Part shown: positions 32,498 through 40,732 of the stretch, in pieces
Layout: the number at the start of each line of letters is the position of its first letter
How positions within the stretch are numbered: position 1 is the stretch's first letter
Source: Nanoarchaeota archaeon
Lineage (GTDB): Archaea > EX4484-52 > LFW-46
Reading direction: 5' to 3'
Length of the DNA: 64,000 nt
NCBI GenBank assembly: GCA_018897155.1
Contig: JAHILE010000040.1
Location: 29,072-93,071, forward strand
The notes under the pieces: generated by a model
Told to the model about the DNA's origin: nothing
Database searches by the model: none
Seen by the model: the letters and a program-made list of their open reading frames with translations, nothing else
Program-made: the position numbers and the translations under genes

Positions 32498-34678
32498 TTA
32501 TAGTTTTAAGAATTTCCAGTCCGATAAGTTATTCTCATCATAATTGTATCTTTCATTATCGTTATATCTACAACTCTCATCTTTAAAGATAATAATCCCG
32601 CCAAATAGCTTTTTATTATGCTTTTGATTTTGTGTTTTAATGTATTTGCTTAGTGCTTCTGCTTTTTCTTTAGCGACTTTTGCGGTTATTCCACTTTTAG
32701 TATCAAAAATACCTATTCTTCCATCATCAAGCATAATTACAAAATCAACATAAAATCCTCTTTCCACACCTGCATCGTCTTTATATTTTACTGCAAGGTA
32801 TTTTTTATCTGATTCTCCGTTTTTGAACCACCATTTAACAGAATTTTTTGGATTTTCAAGTAGTTTTATGAAATCTTTTTCTGGCACACTTTCGGCAGAA
32901 ATAAAATAAGGTTTCATAATTGCTTTTTTATGTGGCAATTCTTTGTATTTGCTGTTATAAGTTATTAGTTTGGGAACATTCCAGACAAGATGCTCTGTTT
33001 CTCTTTGTTCTGGCAATCCTCCAACAATCTTGAGTTTGTATTCCTCTTTTGCTTCATTAATGCAATCAGTAAATAACTGATTATTTTCTTCTCCTAAAAT
33101 TATCTTTTGAGCAAAAGTTTCATCTTCGATTTTTATTACTTTTTCAAAAAACTTATAGAGTGCTGTTCTTATTCTTCCTTGTGAATCAGCAGGAGCAAAA
33201 GGAGTACAGCTTCCTCTTACAAATAAGTCAAATCTATGTTGTAATTCAACAGCACTTAACTTAAATTGCATTTCTCCTTTATGTTCTACTGTTTGAACTT
33301 TATCTAAAACCAATATTTTTCCATCAACCATTATTTTAGTTACGAGAGATTTTGGCTTTAGATTTATTTTCTTTGCAAGTTCGCTTTTTTGTGCAATTTC
33401 TAAGAATAATTTTGTAAATTCTCCAGAAAGTCTTGTCTTTTCTCTTTGTCTTATGAGATAGATTGAATTAAGATCAATATTGCTATATAATTCTTCTCTT
33501 CTTTTTGCTTCGTAAATTGTGATATAATCTTTAGCGACTTCTTCAGTTATGTTAATGTCAGCAAGATTTGTGAATACATAACCTTTATTCAATTCTTCAG
33601 TTTCATAATGCTTAAACTCTGGCATTCTCATTATTCTGCCTACTGTCTGAATGGTAAAGTCCATACTTTGCATATCTCTGAACATTACCAGAATGTATGC
33701 TCTTGGACAATCCCAACCTAATGCTATAGCTTGTTTGAAAATAAGAACTTGAACATCGTTATCAGGCATTTCAATATTCTCAAGGTTGGTTTTTTCTTCT
33801 GATAAATAAATCCCTAATTTTCCGTTTTCTGTTGTTATTTTGAATTTATCTCTTAAAATTCCCGTAATCTGTTCTTGCCTGTCAATAACTCCTGTCTTTT
33901 TATCAGGAAGCTGAATTAAAATTAATGGATTGATATCGGATTTTTCTTTTTCTAATAGTTTAAGCATTTCCTGTCTTTTCTTTAAAGCACATTCAATAAC
34001 TAATTCATCAGGAGATTTGTCAGAAACTTTTCCTTTGTCTAATTCTGGATTTATGGCAATTTCTTTCTTTATCATTCCCTCTTTTCTTACATCTTCAAAT
34101 TCTACAAGAACATTATAAAAAGAATGAATGTGCGGAGTAGCTGAAACTTCCAAAATTACATCGGGATCAATATCATTTATTAAATTTCTTGAAGTTTCTG
34201 TTTTAGCAGTAAAGTGACTTTCGTCTATAATTAAAACTATTTTTGTGCCGTCTTCTTTCGTGTTTTCAATAATTTTAGATAAATTTCTTTCCTGTTCATT
34301 TTCTCTAATATAAACATTATCTGTTTTGTTTATGCTTTCCCAATTCAAGAACAAAATTTCATCTGGCTCAATTTTATTACCTACTAAATCTTCAAAAAAT
34401 TTACACTCTATCGCTCTTGTCGTAGAATAATATTTATCTAATTTTTCTTTACTTTGTGTATGTAATTGTCTTGGAGCTGTCCAAATAAAAGCGATTTGCT
34501 TTCCATCGTCTCTTCTATCAACAAGTCTTTTAATAAATTCGGCCACCATTAAAGTTTTACCAGAGCCTGTCGGAGATTTAAAAACTAAAGTTTCTCTTGA
34601 ATCTCGATTTAGTAATTCGTTAATCTGTTCTTTTAGTTTTAAAATTGCTTTCTCTTGATAATCTTTAATTTCAATCAT
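32498..34678 (-). CDS. Type III restriction enzyme, Res subunit
   Basis: The cleavage and translocation subunit, which cuts DNA after ATP-driven contact between two unmodified sites. 726 residues: Walker A PTGSGKT (36-42), DESH box (152-155), SATPH motif III, and helicase motif VI QTVGRIMRMPE. The C-terminal nuclease shows the PD-(D/E)xK type strand pair VDFVIML and IGIFDTKSG (about 660-690). Low GC, clearly below the neighbouring core genes, suggests transfer. Its start overlaps the Mod stop by eight bases, the usual mod-res order. Confidence 0.9.
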   Translation of the reverse strand: MIEIKDYQEKAILKLKEQINELLNRDSRETLVFKSPTGSGKTLMVAEFIKRLVDRRDDGKQIAFIWTAPRQLHTQSKEKLDKYYSTTRAIECKFFEDLVGNKIEPDEILFLNWESINKTDNVYIRENEQERNLSKIIENTKEDGTKIVLIIDESHFTAKTETSRNLINDIDPDVILEVSATPHIHSFYNVLVEFEDVRKEGMIKKEIAINPELDKGKVSDKSPDELVIECALKKRQEMLKLLEKEKSDINPLILIQLPDKKTGVIDRQEQITGILRDKFKITTENGKLGIYLSEEKTNLENIEMPDNDVQVLIFKQAIALGWDCPRAYILVMFRDMQSMDFTIQTVGRIMRMPEFKHYETEELNKGYVFTNLADINITEEVAKDYITIYEAKRREELYSNIDLNSIYLIRQREKTRLSGEFTKLFLEIAQKSELAKKINLKPKSLVTKIMVDGKILVLDKVQTVEHKGEMQFKLSAVELQHRFDLFVRGSCTPFAPADSQGRIRTALYKFFEKVIKIEDETFAQKIILGEENNQLFTDCINEAKEEYKLKIVGGLPEQRETEHLVWNVPKLITYNSKYKELPHKKAIMKPYFISAESVPEKDFIKLLENPKNSVKWWFKNGESDKKYLAVKYKDDAGVERGFYVDFVIMLDDGRIGIFDTKSGITAKVAKEKAEALSKYIKTQNQKHNKKLFGGIIIFKDESCRYNDNERYNYDENNLSDWKFLKL

Positions 34679-36422
34679 TCTTGAAAACCTTCCTATAAAC
34701 TTTTAAGATTGTTTCTGGAATAGGACATAAAGTAACTTTGTTTTTAATGGTTTTAAATTCCTTTGTCGGCACAGAATCATCATGCGAGAATACATATACA
34801 TGGATTTTTCCGTTTATTTTTTCTGCTTCTTTGACAAATTCATCAATATACTCGTCATCAAATACTATTCCTAAATGCAGTTTATCATTTTTGAAAATCT
34901 TGAATTTCTTTGTGTCTTTGACTTTTTCAAAAGTATTTTCCTTAATGCAAAGCATTTCTGTGCAGTTATCAACCAGTTTACGCTTGTTTTTATCTGTTTG
35001 CTCTGCTTCAACAAAATCTGTTTTATAATATTTGAGATTACCGCCAAGACCTTCGATTTTTTCGTTAGATGCGTTAGTATATCCTTTAATTATTTTTTGT
35101 ATTCTTGGATAACATACATCTGAGCAAATATTGCCTTCATTATTAGTGCATAAAATAAATGATAAATCTTGATTGAGTTCATCGTTTAGTTCCATTACTG
35201 CATGGCCTGTAGTTCCTGAACCTGCCATGAAATCTAAGACAACGCCTTTTTCTGGACAAGAATATTTAATTAGTTCTTTAAGTAATTTCTTAGGTTTTGG
35301 ATAATTAAATAATTGTTTACCAAATATATTTCTAAGCTCCTTTGTCGCAGCTTGATTTAAATCAGATTGCATTATTTTTATTCCATTTTCGTCTTCTTCA
35401 GAATCAATGGCGACTTTTTTTATAACCGATGCTTCTATCCATGTTGATAAAGGTTTAAAGTTAGATTTTAACTCGTTTGCAAACCGTTTATATTGTGGTG
35501 TTCCGTTCTCTTTTTTTGGAAAGATTACTTTACCTGCTTTAATCTCATTTAACATTCTAACTCTCTCAAAACGCCAAACCCTGCTTGGATTAGCAGGATA
35601 AACCTTTCCTGTTTTAGGGTCGGTTATATCATAATATAAATTAGGTCTTTCATCTTTTGTTTTACCGCAAGTAAGATCTCCTGCTGTCCAAGGGCCCCTA
35701 GGGTCGTTATTAGGATTCTTATAGTTGCTTAAATCTTTCTCTATACCAAAAAGAGAGGCTTTTTCTGATTTTTTATAGCAAAAAATATATTCATGGTCAG
35801 TTGATACTAAATTTTTTGGATCATTTGCTCCACTTCTTCTTTTCCAAACAAAATTAGCTACAAAATTGGTCTCTCCAAATATATCCTCACAGAGTAGTTT
35901 TAATTGTGCATTTTCATTATCATCAATCGAGATAAAAATAATTCCTGTATCTTTTAGTAGATTTTTAGCAAGAGCTAAACGCTTACTCATAAAAGAAAGC
36001 CATTTACTATGTCTATATCCATCTTCTTTATCTACAAATTTATCATTATACTTAAAATCCTTATTTCCTGTGTTATACGGTGGATCTATATAGATAACAT
36101 CCACAGAATTTTTATGTGTGAAATTAAGAACAGCAAGTGAATGGTAATTATCTCCTTCAATTAAAAGATTAACTGGCTTGTCTTTATCTGAATTTATCTC
36201 TTTATCTTTTACTTCTGCTAAAACTGGAAACTTATCTTTACTTTCTGGGCTAAATTCTTCTTTAGTCTTTTCGCCTTCCCAGTTAATGAATAAGTCAAAA
36301 TCTTCTTTAGTTTTCTCTCGTTCCCAAACTAAACCGTAAGTTTTTTGCTTCTTTAAAGCCAAAATTTCTCTTATGAGCTCCTCTTTTGACCATTCAATGT
36401 AATTTCTTTTTCCATTAACCAT
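34671..36422 (-). CDS. Type III DNA methyltransferase, Mod subunit
   Basis: Recognises the site and methylates adenine N6. 583 residues, with the beta-type motif order: DPPYNTG (113-119, motif IV) before DFMAGSGTTG (397-406, motif I, SAM binding). The region between them is probably the target recognition domain. Preceding TEEF and KDKPVNLLIEGDNYHSL are typical of Type III Mod. It is upstream of and overlaps res. The start is ATG 36422, and the Ymh gene ends 54 bases upstream. Confidence 0.92.
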   Translation of the reverse strand: MVNGKRNYIEWSKEELIREILALKKQKTYGLVWEREKTKEDFDLFINWEGEKTKEEFSPESKDKFPVLAEVKDKEINSDKDKPVNLLIEGDNYHSLAVLNFTHKNSVDVIYIDPPYNTGNKDFKYNDKFVDKEDGYRHSKWLSFMSKRLALAKNLLKDTGIIFISIDDNENAQLKLLCEDIFGETNFVANFVWKRRSGANDPKNLVSTDHEYIFCYKKSEKASLFGIEKDLSNYKNPNNDPRGPWTAGDLTCGKTKDERPNLYYDITDPKTGKVYPANPSRVWRFERVRMLNEIKAGKVIFPKKENGTPQYKRFANELKSNFKPLSTWIEASVIKKVAIDSEEDENGIKIMQSDLNQAATKELRNIFGKQLFNYPKPKKLLKELIKYSCPEKGVVLDFMAGSGTTGHAVMELNDELNQDLSFILCTNNEGNICSDVCYPRIQKIIKGYTNASNEKIEGLGGNLKYYKTDFVEAEQTDKNKRKLVDNCTEMLCIKENTFEKVKDTKKFKIFKNDKLHLGIVFDDEYIDEFVKEAEKINGKIHVYVFSHDDSVPTKEFKTIKNKVTLCPIPETILKVYRKVFKND

Positions 36423-36476
36423 TTATTTGTTCCCCTTTATTCTCAATATAACCTATGATGTTTATTAATGTTTTTC

Positions 36477-37115
36477 TTATTTAACCATTGTGTTGCATTC
36501 TTCTAATCTTTCACAAAGCAAACTGGCAAAACTCAGATATTTTAATGCCCTGTTTTTATCTTTTTGGATAATATTCTCATGTCCCTTTGGGTTTCTTATA
36601 CCCATTATTGCACCTGCATAAAGATGCATAAATCCTTCTTGTTCATCTTTATCTGATTGGGATACAAGTCCATTCATTTTTAGTAGAGGGCTATTTACAC
36701 TAAAAGCAGTTAGCATAAGACTTTTACCATCCAAGTCTTTGCGACAAGATTTCTCTTTAACAAGATTATTTATTTTCTTAAAAGCCTCAAAAATTGCTTG
36801 AGCATAATGTTTATCATAAAATAATTTTTTACTGACGGATTCTATTTCAGGATGGATATTTAATAATCTAAAATATTCCACTTCTGTTTTTTTCCCTTCA
36901 TAGAAATCCGCATTATTTTTTTGAATCCAACCTTTATCCTCTAAACGTAAGAATTTTTTACAGGATTTAAGTTGCATTAAAATATTTGAGCAGGTTATTT
37001 GATATTCGTCAAAAAGTTTGTTTTTTACGTCGCTTGGCCTTCTATGTTCTAGAAAGTATCCATTTTTCCATAATTCGCTTATTGCAGTATTTATTTTCAT
37101 GTTAATCAGATACAT
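36477..37115 (-). CDS. Ymh-family HEPN protein (TIGR02391 type)
   Basis: 212 residues. The C-terminal half has the Ymh signature: FMHLYAGAIMGIRNPKGHEN (about 167-186), where R-N-P-K-G-H is the HEPN R-x4-H RNase motif. HPEIESVSKKLFYDKHYAQA is also typical. Ymh proteins are linked to abortive infection and defence islands. Here it lies between two winged-helix-like genes and a Type III system, so a role as an infection-sensing RNase is likely but inferred. It overlaps the next upstream gene by 14 bases. Confidence 0.78.
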   Translation of the reverse strand: MYLINMKINTAISELWKNGYFLEHRRPSDVKNKLFDEYQITCSNILMQLKSCKKFLRLEDKGWIQKNNADFYEGKKTEVEYFRLLNIHPEIESVSKKLFYDKHYAQAIFEAFKKINNLVKEKSCRKDLDGKSLMLTAFSVNSPLLKMNGLVSQSDKDEQEGFMHLYAGAIMGIRNPKGHENIIQKDKNRALKYLSFASLLCERLEECNTMVK

Positions 37116-37461
37116 AAGCCCATTTCTTTAATTTTGTCCCATTATTTAGCGTCTTGGTCTTTTTAAGAGAGCCATTCCTAACAATATTCCTTAGTGGGAG
37201 CGTAATGTCTGATGCTTTAAAATGGTAGTCTTTTTCTTTTAACTTATCCAACATTTCTTTTACAGTTCTAGGTTGATTAAAAAAGTTTCCTAAAGAAAGA
37301 ATCTTCTCAGTAGTGCTTCCTTTTCTGTACCAGTTAGCTAATTTCTCACTTTTCACTTCTTTGGATTTAGACGCTGGCTCTTTGCGTTCTAAAAGGGTAA
37401 TTCTTCTTTCATGGTCATCAAGAATTGCCTTAAACTCTTTTTCTGTTATCATCTTTATCAT
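37102..37461 (-). CDS. Winged-helix-like protein, island companion 1
   Basis: 119 residues from ATG 37461, which overlaps the upstream stop (ATGA). An N-terminal coiled coil (EKEFKAILDDHERRITLLERK) and Lys-rich linker lead to a C-terminal domain (about 50-119) with GNFFNQPRTVKEMLDKLKEK and a final WAYV strand. That domain resembles the C-terminal half of the next gene (GFFNKPKSLAELKQGLEEQG ... WVYVRR), so the two are paralogues. Probably DNA- or RNA-binding. It is not a family I can name. Confidence 0.62.
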   Translation of the reverse strand: MIKMITEKEFKAILDDHERRITLLERKEPASKSKEVKSEKLANWYRKGSTTEKILSLGNFFNQPRTVKEMLDKLKEKDYHFKASDITLPLRNIVRNGSLKKTKTLNNGTKLKKWAYVSD

Positions 37462-37826
37462 CTCCGAACATAAACCCACTTTTTCTCTTGTTTAATTCTT
37501 CTTAATTCCTTACCTTTTACCAATCCTAGAACTATTGCAGATAAGGTGGTAATTGGGATAAATGTTCCTTGTTCTTCAAGCCCTTGTTTCAATTCAGCCA
37601 GACTTTTTGGCTTGTTAAAAAATCCTTCTGCAAGAATCTTTCTGATAGTATCTGTTATAGTTGGTTTTGAATTAGCCTTAGCTTTGATAAATTTTTTAAA
37701 TTCTTTTGCAGGAGTTTCAGGAGTTTTTTCATCTTTATATAGATTCATAACTTTTGAAATCTCTTCTGGAGTACCCTCTATAACAATTTTAGTCCCATCT
37801 TTTGTTTCAATATTTGCTTTAGTCAT
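37458..37826 (-). CDS. Winged-helix-like protein, island companion 2 (operon head)
   Basis: 122 residues. N-terminal MTKANIETKDGTKIVIEGT looks like a small beta unit. The C-terminal winged-helix-like domain (about 60-122) has the FFNKPKSLAELKQGLEEQGT segment and a closing KKWVYVRR. Paralogue of the following gene. A TATA-like TTTAAATA (about 37871-37878) upstream on the minus strand fits it as first gene of a five-gene operon running through res. Likely regulator or partner of the Ymh protein, by inference. Confidence 0.62.
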   Translation of the reverse strand: MTKANIETKDGTKIVIEGTPEEISKVMNLYKDEKTPETPAKEFKKFIKAKANSKPTITDTIRKILAEGFFNKPKSLAELKQGLEEQGTFIPITTLSAIVLGLVKGKELRRIKQEKKWVYVRR

Positions 37827-37911
37827 TTTTAATCGCCCTTAATAACATAATAGTGTAATAATGCAATAGTATTTAAATCTTTCGCCTATTTGTCCAGTGG
37901 TTCGTAGTTTC

Positions 37912-37958
37912 GTCGCCCCCTCCCCTGTTCGTCGTTTTTCGTTTAAATTTGTCCCCCT
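37912..37958 (-). repeat. Right inverted repeat of the restriction-modification island
   Basis: On the minus strand it reads GGGGGACAAATTTAAACG, a 14-base spacer, AGGGGAGGGGGCGAC, matching the left copy at 32436-32471 except that the left spacer is missing. With the left copy it encloses 5.5 kb and five genes. Confidence 0.6.
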
Positions 37959-37962
37959 TCTT

Positions 37963-37985
37963 GAGATTTCACTTTGTGAAATCTC
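37963..37985. repeat. Perfect hairpin at the 3' end of the transposase gene
   Basis: GAGATTTCAC, three-base loop, GTGAAATCTC. It overlaps the tnpA stop (37969). IS200/IS605 elements are recognised through imperfect hairpins at their ends, so this is a candidate right-end structure, or a terminator. Confidence 0.5.
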
Positions 37986-38523
37986 CTATTGTTAGCTGTC
38001 CTTTCAATTCTGTAGGGCATCCATAAATATCATATTCAAAGACATCTTTGCCTTGCTGTTCTTGAATGTATCTCTTAACTTGCTCTTGTGAAACGTGTCC
38101 AGCAGAGCCACAGTAATAACCTCTTGCCCAGAGGTTATCAAAACCTTTGCCGAAGTGCTGTTTATATCCAAGATACCTTAATTCAGGAAAGCATCGCCTT
38201 AATTGTATTGAAGTATTGCCTTTCAGCTTATGAATTATCTTGAAAGGAGTTACTGTCGGCTTTGCACCTACGAATAGATGCAAGTGGTCAGGCATAATCT
38301 CGAATGCCAGATTGCTAATGCTCATTTCTTGGCATTGCCCTTCAATGATTGCTTTCAGAACTTCAACAACCTTTCCAGTCAATACTGGCTTCCTGTATTT
38401 TGGAATCCAAATAATGTGGTAATTGATGTTGTATTTGCAATGGTGAGATGTCCTCACAGTTGCGATTTTACTCTCGATTTTGTGCACTTCTGGATTGAAG
38501 TGCGGATATAGTTTTTTAGTCAT
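37969..38523 (-). CDS. tnpA: IS200/IS605-family TnpA transposase (Y1 HUH type)
   Basis: A single-strand DNA transposase. 184 residues with the HUH motif MPDHLHLF (about 85-92) and the catalytic Tyr in VKRYIQEQ (about 155). TSHHCKYNINYHIIWIPKYR at the N-terminus is the family signature. ATG 38523 is five bases after a GAGGTGG Shine-Dalgarno. No tnpB lies nearby, so the element is of the IS200 (tnpA-only) kind or has lost its partner. The ends carry hairpins at 37963-37985 and 38525-38552. It borders the restriction island directly. Confidence 0.9.
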   Translation of the reverse strand: MTKKLYPHFNPEVHKIESKIATVRTSHHCKYNINYHIIWIPKYRKPVLTGKVVEVLKAIIEGQCQEMSISNLAFEIMPDHLHLFVGAKPTVTPFKIIHKLKGNTSIQLRRCFPELRYLGYKQHFGKGFDNLWARGYYCGSAGHVSQEQVKRYIQEQQGKDVFEYDIYGCPTELKGQLTIGDFTK

Positions 38524-38524
38524 A

Positions 38525-38661
38525 GCGACCACCTCATGCTGAAGGTGGTTGCTTGTATCGTTAGGGGGTTCTCGTTTAGCGAACCATACATTAAACTTTT
38601 AGCGTAGCGACCTCTGCAAGAGGGAAAAGTTTAAGTTAAATGGTTTGCGTGAGAAACCCCC
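38525..38661. repeat. Transposon left-end hairpin and adjacent long inverted repeat
   Basis: GCGACCACCT/AGGTGGTTGC (38525-38552) is a ten-pair hairpin with one wobble just upstream of tnpA, as at IS200 left ends. It is followed by an imperfect inverted repeat with arms of about 37 bases (38564-38600 and 38625-38661, GGGGGTTCTC ... GAGAAACCCCC), then a small CAGC/GCTG hairpin. The long arms are not needed by IS200 TnpA and could be a second, MITE-like element or the rest of an older insertion. Confidence 0.55.
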
Positions 38662-38714
38662 AGCTTTAGCTGGATTTATTTTGGGAGTATGTTATTTCTA
38701 AAAATAAATATTAT

Positions 38715-38930
38715 TTATCTCCCACCCCATCATTTCCCTTAGAGATGTTTTTTGATTTTTCAATATGTTGCTATTGTTATAACAATGTTATATTCGGTTC
38801 TATATAGGTATAGTATATAGTTCCATACGAAATGATGGGGTGGGGGTGTTTAAAATCGAAAAATATTTTCATTTTTTATTTTTCAAAAAATCTTAAAAAT
38901 TTCTATTGGAACTTTAAGAGGGGTTGGGTT
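38715..38930. other. Probable replication origin beside orc1/cdc6
   Basis: CCCACCCCATCATTTC (38721-38736) and its exact reverse complement (38829-38844) flank a 92-base AT-rich core holding the palindrome ATTGTTATAACAAT (38773-38786). The right arm with its upstream part, TTCCATACGAAATGATGGGGT (positions 38821-38841), has the layout of an archaeal origin recognition box: TTCCA, GAAA and a G string. A third ORB-like element lies at 38901-38924 (TTCTATTGGAAC ... GGGGTT). The orc1/cdc6 gene starts 86 bases further on, the usual place for an archaeal origin. Confidence 0.7.
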
Positions 38931-39010
38931 CTTATGGAAACCCCAGAAAGAAAAAGATATAAGCTTTTTAAGCAAATAAAGCATACCTTTGTTTCTCATG
39001 GAGGGCGTTG

Positions 39011-40228
39011 ATGCAAATGGCTCAAACAACAATTCAGCAAATATTCTCTAATTATATGACAAAGCAACCGCTTTTTTTAGATAAACGAGCACTTACTACA
39101 TCATACACACCGGAAAATGTTCCGCATAGGGAAGAACAGATATCACAACTTGCATCGATTGTCACTCCTGTTCTGAAAAAAGAGAGGCCTTCAAATGTTT
39201 TTATATACGGTCCAACAGGAAGTGGCAAAACACTTGTTACGCAATATGTTGCATCAGAGCTAAAAACGGCGGCAAAAAACAACAACATACCATTTCATAT
39301 TGTTTATGTGAATTGTAAAATGAAACGCGTGGCTGATACAGAGTACCGCCTCCTTGCGCACCTTGCAAATCTGCTCGGAAAAACCGTACCGCCCACAGGC
39401 TTGCCCACAGATCAGGTATATAAGATATTTTACAGCGCGCTTGATGAGCGTGAAGGCGTGGTTATATTTATCATTGACGAAATAGACGCGCTTATTAAAA
39501 AAGTCGGTGACGAACTGCTTTACAATTTTACAAGAATGAATCAAGATATAAAAAATGTAAAGGTGTCTATAATCGGTATTTCAAACGACATTGCATTTAC
39601 AGAAAATCTTGATGCGCGTGTCCGATCATCCCTTTCAGAAGAGGAACTTCTCTTTCCACCATATAACGCACTTCAGCTTCAAAGAATACTTTCAGAGCGC
39701 GCAAGCATAGCATTCAATAAATCAAAAGTATCCGATGGCGTGATTTCAAAATGTGCGGCTCTTGCAGCCCAGGAACATGGCGATGCAAGGCGCGCATTGG
39801 ATTTATTGAGGGTTGCAGGAGAGCTTGCAGAGCGTGAAAACGCGCCAATGGTTGAGGAAAAGCATGTTGATGCCGCAGAATCAAAGGTTGACCTGGACCG
39901 GGTAATAGAAACAGTAAAAATGCAGCCCAAACAGTCAAAAGCAATACTTTACAGCATAATTTATCTTACGCGCGGTGATGAAAAGACCTGCCTTTCAGGC
40001 GATGTTTATGAGGAATATGTGCGCATCACAAAGGTCCTTGGCCTTAAGCCCCTGACACAGAGGCGTGTTTCTGACATAATTTCAGAGCTTGACATAATGG
40101 GTGTAATAACGTCAAAAGTCATAAGCAAGGGGAGGTATGGGAGAATGCGTGATATTGGCCTTGCTATATCGACGGAGATTTACCAAAAACTGCTGAATTT
40201 TTTAAAGAGCGATTTTGGATTTGATTAA
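39011..40228 (+). CDS. Orc1/Cdc6 replication initiator
   Basis: Binds origin repeats and loads MCM. 405 residues: AAA+ domain with Walker A GPTGSGKT (67-74), Walker B VIFIIDEIDALI, sensor-1 region (IGISNDIAF) and sensor 2 (GDARRALDLLR), then a C-terminal winged helix (about 320-400) with the origin-contacting RRVSDIISELDIMG segment. YTPENVPHREEQISQL is the conserved N-terminal start. ATG 39011 has GGAGG six bases upstream and is preferred to the TTG at 39008. Its position beside ORB-like repeats supports the origin call. Confidence 0.95.
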   Translation: MQMAQTTIQQIFSNYMTKQPLFLDKRALTTSYTPENVPHREEQISQLASIVTPVLKKERPSNVFIYGPTGSGKTLVTQYVASELKTAAKNNNIPFHIVYVNCKMKRVADTEYRLLAHLANLLGKTVPPTGLPTDQVYKIFYSALDEREGVVIFIIDEIDALIKKVGDELLYNFTRMNQDIKNVKVSIIGISNDIAFTENLDARVRSSLSEEELLFPPYNALQLQRILSERASIAFNKSKVSDGVISKCAALAAQEHGDARRALDLLRVAGELAERENAPMVEEKHVDAAESKVDLDRVIETVKMQPKQSKAILYSIIYLTRGDEKTCLSGDVYEEYVRITKVLGLKPLTQRRVSDIISELDIMGVITSKVISKGRYGRMRDIGLAISTEIYQKLLNFLKSDFGFD

Positions 40229-40242
40229 GACCTGGTGGCGTT

Positions 40243-40681
40243 ATGACTGAAAAACAAAAAAAGTTTTACCTTCTTGATATGGGGTGTGGTGACAATCCCT
40301 ACGATGAGAAAGGCAAAAACAACAATAGGTATCGATTCTTTACAATATCCGCTTAAACGAGCTAAAACCAACGGGCATGAGGTACTTATGTGTGAGGCAG
40401 AACATCTTCCATTCAAGGAAGGTGTATTTGAAAAAGTAGTGGGAAGACGAGCGTTTGGATTTATGGATGATTATCTTAACAAAGCAGTTGATGAGGCTAT
40501 GCGTGTCCATAAAAACGGCGGTTCTGTTGTAATTGACGACGATAAACAAGTAGTTAGCAATATAGAGAAACACATCAAAGCAGAGGGTTATACACCTCGT
40601 AAAATGATGAATTATTTATTGAAAAAGAACAAGAATACGAAAAAATACGTACGAAAACGCGGTGAAATAATCATCGAATAA
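40243..40681 (+). pseudogene. SAM-dependent methyltransferase split by a frameshift
   Basis: From ATG 40243 (GGTGG Shine-Dalgarno four bases before) the frame codes MTEKQKKFYLLDMGCGDNPY with the SAM motif I, but runs into a stop after about 37 codons. A frame shifted by one continues with TTIGIDSLQYPLKRAKTNGH and CEAEHLPFKEGVFEKVV, the expected motifs II and III. One extra A in the A-run at 40315-40319 explains it. The repaired protein would have about 145 residues. It follows orc1/cdc6 by 14 bases. It is a broken gene, an assembly error or a site of frameshifting. Confidence 0.65.
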
Positions 40682-40732
40682 AGAACGTTATCGTTAACAA
40701 GTTATTTAAAATCGCGCGAACATCCATTTTCT

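Noticed and set aside
37969-38523. IS605 element with tnpB
   Set aside because: No TnpB-like frame exists on either side. The neighbours are the restriction island and the origin.
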